Shown here piece after piece: positions 32,122 to 41,631 of a stretch of DNA of 64,000 bases. The notes under the pieces were generated by a model. That model made no database searches. It worked only from the letters and a program-made list of their open reading frames with translations, and had not been told where the DNA came from. Position 1 is the stretch's first letter. Every line of letters begins with the position of its first letter. Position numbers and translations under genes: made by a program. Source of the DNA: Clostridiales bacterium (lineage in GTDB: Bacteria > Bacillota > Clostridia > Lachnospirales > Lachnospiraceae); assembly GCA_021199255.1 (NCBI GenBank), contig JAJQIK010000090.1, positions 1-64,000 of the forward strand, written 5' to 3'.

Positions 32122-34323
32122 TCAGCCTATAAAATATTCCGAAATATCAATACAGTTCAGCAGCGCCAGGCTGTTATGCTCCTTACACTCCAGCCAGCTT
32201 GCGCTGGCTCTTGTCCAGCAGCGCAGGGAATAGTTAAAGAGTTCCTCCGTACATCTGCAATGGGCGTCCTTCTGATCCAGCTTCTTCAGGATACAATTCT
32301 CACAGGGAGTCTCCCTGTTCTGCAGCGCCCTGTAGCAGATATCCCCAATCCTGACCTCCGGCGTCTTCATCAATACTTTTTTATTGATAAAGCTCAACTC
32401 GTAGGTATCCGCATTTACAATATATACAAAGCTGTCCAGGTTATCGAAGATGGCGATCTGGGTCACAAAATCCTGCAGGCGGTCCATCAGGCCGATCTGT
32501 AAAATGTGCGCTCCCAGAATCCGGAACAGGGAACTGATCTCCTCCATCTGGCTTTCCTGAAACTCCAACTGCACATCTTCATGGTTTTCAAACACGATCG
32601 CTCCCTGAAATTCCCCCTTAGACGTAATCGGATAGTAAAGCATACTCTTGATGCCCTCCGCCCGGAAATACTCATGCATTTCCTCCGCGCTGAGATCATA
32701 ATCATGGATAATCGAGGTTTTATGGAAGGATTCGTATAGGATCTCGCTGACCACTCTCTTTAGCTCGTAGTGCTCCCTGGTCTCCCTTCCGATTTCATAT
32801 CCGGGCAGCGCAAACTGCACGGTTCTCGAAATCGGAAACGTATCGTTTCCACACACATATCCCCGGTGGAAATGATACTCCGCCGTCATCAGCTCCATAA
32901 CAGAGCGTATGGCGGACTCCATATCCTTATCCTCAAAGAGGATCTGCATGACCATATCTTCAATTCTGCGATTAAGCTCCATGCCCTTATCGGGATCATA
33001 GGCAGTCGTTTTCCTGTTGGCATGATAGACCATGGTAGTAGCGGCGTCATAGAGCCGGTAACCGCTCTTGCCGTTCGCCTTCGCCGTATATAAGGCTTTA
33101 TCCGCTTTATTAAAAAGCTCTTCATAATCGCTGCCGTGATAAGGGAATACGGCGACGCCCACGCTGCAGCTTACCTGAACCTGCTGTTCCGGGCAGTCAT
33201 AAGAATAATGAACGTTTTTTACGATCTTGCCCGCCATACAGTCCGCGTCAAAGATAGAATTCAGGTTCTTCATAAAGACCAGGAACTCGTCCCCGCCGAT
33301 ACGTCCCACAATATCCCCGCCTTTAAAGACATCATTCAGGATATTGGCCGTTTCGATCAAAACCTTATCGCCCTGGGAATGTCCCATGAGATCATTGACT
33401 TCCTTAAAATTATCCAGGTCGATGATCATCAAAGCGTTTAAAGCCCCGCCGTTTCTCTCGCTGATGGCGTTTTGGATTAACTGGACGGTCGCCTCTTTAT
33501 TATAAAGACCGGTCAGCCCGTCTTTTTCCGCCCGAAGCAGCAGCTCCAGCTCTTTCAGCTTCCTCTCCTGAATATTAATCATACGTCCCACAATCCTTGT
33601 GACATAGCCCTCGGCTCCCAGGAGAGACGTCAAATTGGCCTGATACCAGGTATATTCCTCATCAAACCATTTAATCCGGAACTCGATCGTATCATGCTTG
33701 GGGGACTTCAGCAGCCCTTCCATGACAGATTTATAATAAGCGACGTCCTCCTCATAGATAGAGGTGTCGTCAAACTTCTCCATATATTTGTTCTGTATCA
33801 ATTCGCCCGCTATACTGTAATCCCCTGAAGATTTAATCACCATAACATCGGTCTTGGCGTTATAATCCATAATCTTCTCGCCTTCGGCCTCAGACAGGAT
33901 ATGGAGCCGTTCCGCCTGCTGTTTCAGCTCCTCCTCCACGCTCTTCCGCTCGGAGATATCCTGAACGACTGTAACAATCGTATAGCGATTTCCTTCTCTG
34001 GCATATAAGTTGCCCCGGACATGCAGCCAGCGCAGGCCGCCGCTTCCTGTTACCGTACGAAATTCAACGTCTACCGCCCCGTCGTCCTTTAGGACGTCTG
34101 CGATAGCCTGCCGGAAACTCGGCAAATCCTCCGGTATGATACTCATTTCGACCTTATTGACATACTTCATTCCCTGTGCCCTGGAATATCCAAGCATCCG
34201 GAATAAACCTTCGTTAATAAAAACAGGCGTCAATTTCCCATCTTCATACTCAAAGAAACAAATACCGGCTATGATGTTGTTAACCATGGAACCAAAGGAC
34301 TCCATATTTAATTCCATTCCCAT
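32122..34323 (-). CDS. PAS-PAS-GGDEF diguanylate cyclase with GAF-like and Cys-rich C-terminal domains
   Basis: 733 aa from the ATG at 34321-34323 (SD GGGGA); a GTG frame to 34371 has no SD. In order: PAS (about 5-125), second PAS-like domain (about 150-255), GGDEF (about 260-425) with the intact GGDEF at 343-347, a GAF-like region (about 460-620), and a final PAS-like part with a cysteine cluster (CYRAL, PCENC, HCRC). The residue pattern before GGDEF is K-x-x-D, not the RxxD product-inhibition site. No membrane helix, so it is cytosolic. It should make cyclic di-GMP. The Cys cluster may sense redox or metal; that part is inference. Confidence 0.87.
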   Translation of the reverse strand: MGMELNMESFGSMVNNIIAGICFFEYEDGKLTPVFINEGLFRMLGYSRAQGMKYVNKVEMSIIPEDLPSFRQAIADVLKDDGAVDVEFRTVTGSGGLRWLHVRGNLYAREGNRYTIVTVVQDISERKSVEEELKQQAERLHILSEAEGEKIMDYNAKTDVMVIKSSGDYSIAGELIQNKYMEKFDDTSIYEEDVAYYKSVMEGLLKSPKHDTIEFRIKWFDEEYTWYQANLTSLLGAEGYVTRIVGRMINIQERKLKELELLLRAEKDGLTGLYNKEATVQLIQNAISERNGGALNALMIIDLDNFKEVNDLMGHSQGDKVLIETANILNDVFKGGDIVGRIGGDEFLVFMKNLNSIFDADCMAGKIVKNVHYSYDCPEQQVQVSCSVGVAVFPYHGSDYEELFNKADKALYTAKANGKSGYRLYDAATTMVYHANRKTTAYDPDKGMELNRRIEDMVMQILFEDKDMESAIRSVMELMTAEYHFHRGYVCGNDTFPISRTVQFALPGYEIGRETREHYELKRVVSEILYESFHKTSIIHDYDLSAEEMHEYFRAEGIKSMLYYPITSKGEFQGAIVFENHEDVQLEFQESQMEEISSLFRILGAHILQIGLMDRLQDFVTQIAIFDNLDSFVYIVNADTYELSFINKKVLMKTPEVRIGDICYRALQNRETPCENCILKKLDQKDAHCRCTEELFNYSLRCWTRASASWLECKEHNSLALLNCIDISEYFIG

Positions 34324-34381
34324 TTGCGCTTCCCCAATGTACTTTTCTATGTATATTTTCTCACAGAACACAGGATTCTGT

Positions 34382-35056
34382 CTAATACTTTTCCACTATT
34401 TCCCCATCTTTTTTATAAATGCTGCCAGCGGGGATAAACCCTCTTACCATAGAGGTCGGATAGACGTTCGACTGCCTGCCGATTACCGTGCCGGGATTTA
34501 ATACGGAATTGCACCCCACCTCCACACAGTCACCCAACATCGCGCCGAATTTCCTGAGTCCGGTCTCATACCGCTCCTCCCCCGCTTTTACTGCCACGAG
34601 GGTTTTATCGCTCTTAACATTGGAAGTAATGGAGCCGGCTCCCATATGCGCCTTATAGCCTAAAATACTGTCCCCCACATAGTTATAATGCGGCGCTTGA
34701 ACCTTATTAAATAAAATAACGTTCTTCAGCTCTGTGGAATTGCCTACCACGGCGCCTTTTCCCACGATGGCGTTTCCCCTGATAAAAGCGCAATGCCTGA
34801 TTTCCGCCTCCTCATCAATAATCGCCGGCCCGTTGATATAAGCGCTGGAAAATACCCTGGCGGATTTGGCAATCCAGACATTCTCCCCTCTTTGCTCATA
34901 GCGATCCCTGGGAAGCCTATTTCCCAGGGAAAGAATGAACCCGCCTATCTGGGGCAGTACCTCCCAGGGATAAGTCGCGCCCTGAAAAATCTCTCCCGCA
35001 ATCGTTTCCTCCAATGTATAAAGGGCATCTATTGTGGTATCCTGTAATCCTGCCAT
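34382..35056 (-). CDS. Left-handed beta-helix (hexapeptide-repeat) protein, GlmU C-terminal-like
   Basis: 224 aa from the ATG at 35054-35056 (SD AAGGAG); a longer frame that would overlap topB is rejected. Residues 55-210 are hexapeptide coils (AIIDEEAEIRHCAFIRGNAIVGKGAVVGNSTELKN, split over several turns) similar to the acetyltransferase half of GlmU and related sugar-nucleotide enzymes. There is no nucleotidyltransferase half. It may transfer acyl groups to a sugar nucleotide; the substrate is unknown. It begins two bases after the topB stop. Confidence 0.75.
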   Translation of the reverse strand: MAGLQDTTIDALYTLEETIAGEIFQGATYPWEVLPQIGGFILSLGNRLPRDRYEQRGENVWIAKSARVFSSAYINGPAIIDEEAEIRHCAFIRGNAIVGKGAVVGNSTELKNVILFNKVQAPHYNYVGDSILGYKAHMGAGSITSNVKSDKTLVAVKAGEERYETGLRKFGAMLGDCVEVGCNSVLNPGTVIGRQSNVYPTSMVRGFIPAGSIYKKDGEIVEKY

Positions 35057-35057
35057 A

Positions 35058-37124
35058 TTACCGCTTTGCTCCTTTCTCAGACCTCTGATGAACCGCGTCT
35101 GATTTACCTTGATAAAATTGTGATGCATAATGAAATCTATGATACAGCGCAGACTGATTATTCATCTGCTTGACGGCATTGGTCCTTCTGGTAATGAAAT
35201 CATCCAGCTTAACCATATACTCCTTCTCCGTGATCTCGCCGTCCGCGACCAGCGTAAGCCCCTTCTCCCAGCTCGCCGTCAATCTCGGATCAAGCAGCGG
35301 CCTGATAGAGCCTGCCACCACCTCGTAAATCATCTCCCCTAAAAGAGTGGGGGTAATGATCTGCGTCTTTTTATTCAACGCAAGGTACTTGATATGAACC
35401 AGCTTCTTCAGAATCTCCGCCCTGGTCGCGGAAGTGCCGATACCGCTTCCCTTGATCTGGGCGCGCAGTTCCTCATCTTCTATAAACTGCCCGGCATTTT
35501 CCATGGTCAGGATCATCGTTCCGGAATTATAACGCTTCGGCGGGGAGGTTTCCCCTTCCTTCTTCTCCAGCCCCTTCAGCGTAAGCTCCGCGCCCTTTTT
35601 CAGCTTTTGCAGCCGTTCCAGAAAGGACTGGTCACAGGCCTGCTCCTGCTCTTCCCTTTTATCCTCTCTCTCCTCCTCCGCGTCTTTGCCCGTTTTCCTT
35701 CTGGCGAAAGAATTGGCCGCCACCGTAAGGTAGCCGGGCTGTGCCAGCACTTTAAAGCCGCAGGTAAAAAGCTCTCCCTTAATGCGGATTGCCAGGCTGA
35801 TTTTCTGATAAACCGCCGCGGGATAGAAAATACTTAAAAATCTCCTGACAATAATCTCATATACCTTCGCAGCCGTGGGATGCAGGCCGTTTAAGCCTGC
35901 CAGCCCCTGTCCCGTAGGGATAATCGCGTAATGGTCTGTAATCTGCCCGTCGTTTACATATCTGGTTTTGGCGATCGTCCGGTAACTGCCCTGTTCCAGC
36001 ACTTCTTCCGCATATCCGGCGGCAATCCCGTAATGCTTCAATCCGGCAATATTCTTATGAATCTCCTTCGCTACCGCGCTGGAAAGCACCCTTGCGTCTG
36101 TACGGGGATAAGTAGTCAGCTTCTTTTCATATAATTCCTGGGCGATTCTCAAGGTCTCGTCAGGACTGATCTTAAATAATTTAGCGCAGTCATTTTGCAA
36201 CTCCGCCAGATTATACAATAAGGGCGGATTTTTGGTTTCCTTCTTTTTTTCCAGCTTCTCTGTGACCGCCCCCGGCGCGCCCTCCGCCAGAAAATCGATA
36301 AAGGCGTCCGCATCCTGCTCCTTTAAAAAGCCGTTATCCTTATATAACAAGGGGGACTGGGCATATCGGGAGCCCTCCACGGCTTTCCACTCGCAGGCGC
36401 ATTCATGGCCGTCTATATCAATCCGGGCTAAAATACGGTAAAAGGGAATCTTCACAAACTCCCTGATTTCCCGTTCCCGGTTGACAACCATACCCAGCAC
36501 GCACGTCATCACACGCCCCACGGACACCACCGCCTTATCCGTTTTCAGATAAGATTTGATGGAGTTGCTGTATTTCAGCGTCAGCACGCGGGAAAAGTTA
36601 ATTCCCATCAGATAATCTTCTTTGGCTCTCAGATAAGCGGCATGGGACAGATTATCATAGGCGGAAAGATCCTTCGCCTCCCTGATTCCCCGCTGAATCT
36701 CTTCCTCGGTCTGGGAATCTATCCAGACTCTTTTTCTTGTCTTGCCCTCTACCCCGGCCTGCTGTTCCACCAGCCTGTATATGTACTCCCCTTCCCTTCC
36801 CGAATCGGTGCATACATAGATGGTTTCCACGTCTTTCCTGTTCAAAAGGCCGCTCACGATCCCAAACTGTTTTCTCACGCTGTCGATCACTTCATACTTA
36901 AATTCCTCCGGAATAAAAGGAATCGTCTCTAACGACCACCTCTTATACTTCTCGTCGTAGGCCTCTGGATAACTCATAGTTACCAGATGCCCCACGCACC
37001 ATGTGACCACGGCTTCCTCCGACTCCATATAGCCGTCCTGATTCTTCATATGATACTTCAAAGCCTTGGCAAATTCCCTTGCCACACTGGGCTTCTCCGC
37101 AATAAATAAACTTTTTCCCATCAT
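35058..37124 (-). CDS. topB: DNA topoisomerase III (type IA)
   Basis: 688 aa. TOPRIM domain with Glu9 (IAEKPSVA) and TDSGREGEYI (Asp107), then the catalytic Tyr339 in TTYPRTDAR. A charged Lys/Glu segment (about 475-500) lies within the C-terminal half, and the tail is basic. The zinc-finger cysteines of topoisomerase I are absent. It separates joined DNA molecules, and chromosomal copies act in decatenation. No conjugation genes are near, so it looks like a resident copy. The SD is weak. Confidence 0.92.
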   Translation of the reverse strand: MMGKSLFIAEKPSVAREFAKALKYHMKNQDGYMESEEAVVTWCVGHLVTMSYPEAYDEKYKRWSLETIPFIPEEFKYEVIDSVRKQFGIVSGLLNRKDVETIYVCTDSGREGEYIYRLVEQQAGVEGKTRKRVWIDSQTEEEIQRGIREAKDLSAYDNLSHAAYLRAKEDYLMGINFSRVLTLKYSNSIKSYLKTDKAVVSVGRVMTCVLGMVVNREREIREFVKIPFYRILARIDIDGHECACEWKAVEGSRYAQSPLLYKDNGFLKEQDADAFIDFLAEGAPGAVTEKLEKKKETKNPPLLYNLAELQNDCAKLFKISPDETLRIAQELYEKKLTTYPRTDARVLSSAVAKEIHKNIAGLKHYGIAAGYAEEVLEQGSYRTIAKTRYVNDGQITDHYAIIPTGQGLAGLNGLHPTAAKVYEIIVRRFLSIFYPAAVYQKISLAIRIKGELFTCGFKVLAQPGYLTVAANSFARRKTGKDAEEEREDKREEQEQACDQSFLERLQKLKKGAELTLKGLEKKEGETSPPKRYNSGTMILTMENAGQFIEDEELRAQIKGSGIGTSATRAEILKKLVHIKYLALNKKTQIITPTLLGEMIYEVVAGSIRPLLDPRLTASWEKGLTLVADGEITEKEYMVKLDDFITRRTNAVKQMNNQSALYHRFHYASQFYQGKSDAVHQRSEKGAKR

Positions 37125-37165
37125 TCATGTCTCGTATTTTCTGATTCTGCCTGCCGCCCGCAGCC

Positions 37166-38527
37166 CTACAGGTCCGTGATCTGTACCAACTGCAAGTGAT
37201 TCTTAATTTTGGCCTCCAAATTCAGCTTCTCATCAAACCGAAAGGCGGTATACATATAAATATAATCCGCGTTGATTTTCGCTTTATCCGCGCTGAGGAG
37301 CAGCTTCTCATAATCCTCGTATGCCATGGGCGTCTCCCAGTTGCATAATCCAATCAGCGTATGGCCTTCCTCGTCTTGGGCGATCAGATCTAAAGCGCCC
37401 TCTTTGCCGATCCACTCTCCCACCGTATGAAGCTCCAGCGGCAGCCTGTGCCTGCCGTTTAGCTTCATCAAATGCTGTCTGCACACTCTTTTAAAATATT
37501 TCGCCACGTATCTCCTGAAATCCGGCGCTATATAACGGTTGTAAAATTCTCCCACGGACAAAATCTGCAAATCGCTCAGATGAGGATACAGATACGTATA
37601 ATAAAAATCCACGAAAGGGTGGCTGATTCTGTAAATGCCCTTCTGCGCGTTTTCTTTGCCCGCCGTATCGTAGGAAAACACCTTTTCAACCAACTCCAGT
37701 TCCATCAGATTCTTCAGGTAAACGCTGATTTTGGCACGGGAAAATTCCGTGTGGAGATACAGGTCGTTCAGCTTATAATTTCCCGCCGCGACAGACGCCA
37801 TGATGGTATTATACACGCTGGGCTCCCGTAGCTGCTCCGTCAGAATCCGCTCCCCCTCCTCAAAGAGAAGGCTGTTCCCGTCCAGAATATTACGGCAGAT
37901 ATTCTGCTGGATCGTCAATCTGTCGTCAAACTGATTCCAGAGTCCTGGGATACCGCCCAGAACCGCATACGCCTCCACACATTCCTCGATACGGAAATTG
38001 GGAAATCTCTGTACGATATCGTCAAAGGACATCTCCCGAACCTTAAGGAACCCGGATAACTCATAAGCGGCTTCCCCTATTCGGGTAATCATGCTGTTCT
38101 CAATCCAGCCTATGGAAGAGCTGCATAAGAGCACCATAACGTCCTCCTGGTTCCACTGGCTATGCAGAAAAGTGATCAGCTCCTTCATAAATCCGTCGCA
38201 TACCCTGACAATATATTGAAATTCATCGATTACAATGACCTTTTTGCCGCCGCCCCGATGAGCGATTCTGGCCAGAATATTATGAAAGGAAGGAAACGGC
38301 TCCGCCGCATATCCGTCCCGGGCAAGCTGGCAGCCCCACTGATAGAGCTGTTCTCTTTCCGAACATGCCCTGGCCAGATAATAAGAATGGGGCTTCTCTG
38401 CCATAAATTCTTTTACGAGCGCAGTTTTGCCGATATGCTTCTGACCGTATACCACTAAAATCTGGCTGCCGTCCCTGTCATAATAGTCATTCAGATAATT
38501 CAGTTCAGCCGCTCTGCCAAGTAACAT
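37166..38527 (-). CDS. Archaeal-type ATPase with DUF234-like C-terminus
   Basis: 453 aa. N-terminal P-loop NTPase of the archaeal-type ATPase family: Walker A GQKHIGKTAL (Lys34) and Walker B VIVIDEFQYI (Asp101). A winged-helix region follows (about 240-300), then a C-terminal DUF234-like domain (about 310-445) with an E-x-D-x-I-A-like core (GALDLIAQD) that resembles a restriction-endonuclease fold. The cellular role of this family is not settled; members are often variable genes. The gap upstream (38528-38626) holds a 7-bp inverted repeat (AGCCGGT/ACCGGCT) but no clear promoter. Confidence 0.8.
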   Translation of the reverse strand: MLLGRAAELNYLNDYYDRDGSQILVVYGQKHIGKTALVKEFMAEKPHSYYLARACSEREQLYQWGCQLARDGYAAEPFPSFHNILARIAHRGGGKKVIVIDEFQYIVRVCDGFMKELITFLHSQWNQEDVMVLLCSSSIGWIENSMITRIGEAAYELSGFLKVREMSFDDIVQRFPNFRIEECVEAYAVLGGIPGLWNQFDDRLTIQQNICRNILDGNSLLFEEGERILTEQLREPSVYNTIMASVAAGNYKLNDLYLHTEFSRAKISVYLKNLMELELVEKVFSYDTAGKENAQKGIYRISHPFVDFYYTYLYPHLSDLQILSVGEFYNRYIAPDFRRYVAKYFKRVCRQHLMKLNGRHRLPLELHTVGEWIGKEGALDLIAQDEEGHTLIGLCNWETPMAYEDYEKLLLSADKAKINADYIYMYTAFRFDEKLNLEAKIKNHLQLVQITDL

Positions 38528-38626
38528 ACCTTACCTCATATCGCTTTCCCGCATACCGCCTTGCGCGGTGCCCAATACTTCCCACAAAACGCTCTGTCCG
38601 GCAGCCGGTATGGCGCCTCGAACCGG

Positions 38627-40351
38627 CTATGCCGATATCGCCGCCAGCAGCTTCTCAATCTCCTCTGCGGGCATCGGTTTCCCCAGATAAAATCCCTGAA
38701 TAATATCGCAGGAAATCTCATTCAGATACCGAAACTGTTCTTCGGTCTCAACGCCCTCCGCAATGGTTTCAAAGCCTAATTTCTTGACCATATAAATAAT
38801 GGATTCCGTGATAATTTTGGTATTTTCATCCGTAATCACCGTATCAATGAAGGATTTATCAATCTTGAGCGTATCAATTGGCAGCCCTTTCAGATAGGAT
38901 AAGGAGGAATAGCCCGTACCGAAATCATCCAGGGAAATCTTCATGCCAAGATTCCTCAGCGTAACGATCTTCTCGGTAATCTCCTCAAAATCGTCAATCA
39001 GAATAGATTCCGTAATCTCTAACTCAATCTCATAGGGCGAAATGTCATATTTTCTGAGAATCCGCAATACTTTATCTATAAAATCAGGCTGTTTGTACTG
39101 AATCGCCGAGATATTAAGGGATATGATCATGGGATAATGAAATTTTCTTTTCCATTCCGCATAGGCTTTCAGGCTCTCTTCAATCACCCAGGTTCCGATA
39201 GGAATGATCGCGCCGTTTTTCTCTGCAATCGGAATAAAGACCGCCGGGCTGATCATCTTGCCGTTGTCGTCCTTCCAGCGTATCAGTGCCTCCACGCCCC
39301 GCAGCGCCTTATCCGCCGTCCGGAACTGGGGTTGGAAATACATCGTGAAATTCTGCGAGAAAACAGCCTCCTTCAGCTTGTTTTCGATGTTGACGTTTTT
39401 CAGGAACTCATCCAGAATCGCGCCGTCAAAATACTGAATCTTATCTTTGCCCTGACTTTTGGCTTTGAACATAACGATTTCCGCACAGTTAATCAAATCC
39501 AGCGTGGTCGCTGCAGCCTCCGGATACTCGGCTACGCCTACGCTGGCCGTAATATAGATTTCCTGCCCGCCGGTCAGTACAAAGGGCTTCTTAAACCGCT
39601 CCTGGATTGTCCTGTAAATCGTCTCTACGCTTCTCGCGCCGCAGGGACTATAGACGGCGATACAATAGATATCGCTGTTAAAATGGGCGATATGGACGTA
39701 GTCGCTCATCATGTCATGTAAGAACTGGCCTACCGCCTGCACCAGCTCGTCTCCCACAATAATTCCCATGCCGTCGTTAATTCTGCGAAAATCATCCAGG
39801 TCCACGAACATGACCGCCACCGTGTCGTTTTCCTCCTGGGCGCGCCGCACAAACTCTCCCAGGAGCCTGACAAAATAATTGCGGTTGTAAAGCCCTGTCA
39901 GAAGATCATAGTACGCCATATACGTCAGCTCATCATTCTGGGCGTTAAACCTGGTCACATCTTTAAAACGGATAATCTTGTCGGTAGGGCTTCCCAGCGA
40001 ATCATAGATAATATTCACCTCTACCTCAATACAGATACGGCTTTCCCGCAGCTTTACCTCGATACTCTGGGTCTTCATGCCCTGCTTTTCAATGAAAAGC
40101 ACTTCCCGCAGAGGAATAATATCCTTCTCCTCCACATAATCGTATAATTTCTTCAGCTCCCTAATGTCCTTAATCGCAAAAGGAAAAAAATGATCCCAGT
40201 TTGCGATAGTCTTTACCTCGTTTTCCTCATAATTGTAATAGAGGAACGCGCTGCTGGACGTCTCGCAGATTAACCGCAGCATTTTCTCTTCCCTGACCAG
40301 CTTGCGGTTCATTGCGCTTAGCAAATCCACCTGATATTTCAGTTCATCCAT
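38627..40351 (-). CDS. EAL-domain cyclic di-GMP phosphodiesterase with degenerate GGDEF
   Basis: 574 aa from the ATG at 40349-40351 (AGGGG upstream); an ATG at 40378 inside a hairpin is less likely. A coiled N-terminus and PAS-like domain (to about 150) precede a GGDEF fold in which the catalytic loop reads HFNSDIY instead of GGDEF, so cyclase activity should be lost. The EAL domain (about 325-570) is intact: GVEALIRW, ITESILIDD, SLDDFGTGYSSL and TLKIDKSFI. It should degrade cyclic di-GMP, with the dead GGDEF perhaps binding GTP as a sensor. It could counter the GGDEF protein at 32122. Confidence 0.9.
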   Translation of the reverse strand: MDELKYQVDLLSAMNRKLVREEKMLRLICETSSSAFLYYNYEENEVKTIANWDHFFPFAIKDIRELKKLYDYVEEKDIIPLREVLFIEKQGMKTQSIEVKLRESRICIEVEVNIIYDSLGSPTDKIIRFKDVTRFNAQNDELTYMAYYDLLTGLYNRNYFVRLLGEFVRRAQEENDTVAVMFVDLDDFRRINDGMGIIVGDELVQAVGQFLHDMMSDYVHIAHFNSDIYCIAVYSPCGARSVETIYRTIQERFKKPFVLTGGQEIYITASVGVAEYPEAAATTLDLINCAEIVMFKAKSQGKDKIQYFDGAILDEFLKNVNIENKLKEAVFSQNFTMYFQPQFRTADKALRGVEALIRWKDDNGKMISPAVFIPIAEKNGAIIPIGTWVIEESLKAYAEWKRKFHYPMIISLNISAIQYKQPDFIDKVLRILRKYDISPYEIELEITESILIDDFEEITEKIVTLRNLGMKISLDDFGTGYSSLSYLKGLPIDTLKIDKSFIDTVITDENTKIITESIIYMVKKLGFETIAEGVETEEQFRYLNEISCDIIQGFYLGKPMPAEEIEKLLAAISA

Positions 40352-40371
40352 GTACTGTACCCCTGCGCCGT

Positions 40372-40390
40372 CCGGCATACATCATGCCGG
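40372..40390. repeat. Short inverted repeat before the EAL gene
   Basis: CCGGCAT-5-ATGCCGG, perfect 7-bp arms, about 20 bases upstream of the preferred start. It would fold in the leader of the EAL transcript. Confidence 0.6.
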
Positions 40391-40411
40391 GCGGCTCATT
40401 CTCAATTTTTA

Positions 40412-40440
40412 TCTTCCCCTTAGATTGTCTTCCCCTTAGA
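40412..40440. repeat. 13-bp direct repeat in the EAL gene leader
   Basis: TCTTCCCCTTAGA at 40412-40424 and 40428-40440, 16 bases apart. On the minus strand each copy carries an SD-like AAGGGGAAGA. A minus-strand TATAAT (40460-40465) lies just upstream, but with no clear -35. Confidence 0.6.
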
Positions 40441-40480
40441 CAAATTAAAAAATCTGAAAATTATATTGATGTGCTGACTT

Positions 40481-41569
40481 TCACGCCTTTTTAGCAATAT
40501 ACCCCTTTGCCTTCAACGTCTCCGCGCACAGAACGGCCCCTCCTGCCGCGCCGCGCACCGTATTATGGGATAATCCCACAAATTTCCAGTCATATACGCT
40601 GTCTTCCCGGATACGGCCTACGCTGATTCCCATACCGTTTTCATAATCCACATCCAGCTTCACCTGGGGACGGTTATCTTCTTCCATCACCTGAATAAAC
40701 TGTTTGGGCGCGCTGGGAAGATTTAATTCCTGAGGCAGTCCCTTAAACTGAACGAGCTTCTCAATCAGCTGCTCTTTGGTCGGTTTCTTCTTAAACTTCA
40801 CAAAAACCGCCGCCGTATGGCCGTTTAAAACCGGCACGCGGATACACTGGCAGGTAATCACCGGGCTGACAGCCGGAACAATCTGGCCGTTTTCCACTTT
40901 GCCCCAGATTCTCAAGGGCTCCTTCTCGCTTTTCTCCTCTTCCCCTCCAATATAGGGTATAACGTTCTCCACCATCTCCGGCCAGTCCTGAAACGTTTTG
41001 CCGGCTCCCGAAATCGCCTGATAGGTAGTCGCCACAACCTCATAGGGCTCAAATTCCTTCCATGCAGTCAACACGGGGGCGTAGCTCTGAATGGAGCAGT
41101 TGGGCTTCACGGCGATAAAGCCTCTGGCCGTTCCCAGCCGTTTCTTCTGTGCCTCGATTACGTCGAAGTGCTCCGGATTGATCTCCGGCACTACCATCGG
41201 TACGTCCGGCGTCCAGCGGTGGGCGCTGTTGTTAGACACCACAGGCGTCTCCGTCTTAGCGTACTCCTCCTCAATCCTTTTAATTTCCTCCTTCGTCATA
41301 TCCACTGCTGAAAAGACGAAATCAACCTCTGCCGCAACCTTCTCTACTTCATTGACATTCTTGACCACAAGCTTCTTAACGGCTTCCGGCATGGGCGTTG
41401 TCATCTTCCATCTCCCGCCTACCGCTTCCTCATAGGTTTTGCCCGCCGATCTGGGGCTCGCGGCGATAGTTGTCACCTCAAACCATGGATGGTTTTCCAA
41501 AAGGGCGATAAATCTCTGCCCCACCATACCCGTTCCGCCTAAAATACCTACCTTCAATTTCTCACTCAT
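40481..41569 (-). CDS. asd: Aspartate-semialdehyde dehydrogenase
   Basis: 362 aa from the ATG at 41567-41569 (SD GAGGAGAG); a frame to 41608 is not supported. NADP-binding GGTGMVGQ near the N-terminus, catalytic Cys158 in KPNCSIQ, and the His in GLSHNT region near the end. The sequence is of the archaeal/fungal-type branch rather than the E. coli type. It makes aspartate semialdehyde for lysine, threonine, methionine and cell-wall diaminopimelate. It sits 62 bases downstream of argH, an unusual partner, probably co-transcribed. Confidence 0.94.
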   Translation of the reverse strand: MSEKLKVGILGGTGMVGQRFIALLENHPWFEVTTIAASPRSAGKTYEEAVGGRWKMTTPMPEAVKKLVVKNVNEVEKVAAEVDFVFSAVDMTKEEIKRIEEEYAKTETPVVSNNSAHRWTPDVPMVVPEINPEHFDVIEAQKKRLGTARGFIAVKPNCSIQSYAPVLTAWKEFEPYEVVATTYQAISGAGKTFQDWPEMVENVIPYIGGEEEKSEKEPLRIWGKVENGQIVPAVSPVITCQCIRVPVLNGHTAAVFVKFKKKPTKEQLIEKLVQFKGLPQELNLPSAPKQFIQVMEEDNRPQVKLDVDYENGMGISVGRIREDSVYDWKFVGLSHNTVRGAAGGAVLCAETLKAKGYIAKKA

Positions 41570-41631
41570 TGCTTCTCTCTCCTCGTTGTTTTCTATTCTA
41601 TCCTGCATCGCGCTGCCGCGGTTTCCTTATG

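Noticed and set aside
35058..37124. Topoisomerase III as a sign of a conjugative element
   Set aside because: No relaxase, type IV secretion, integrase or attachment-site repeat nearby; codon use and neighbours look chromosomal.
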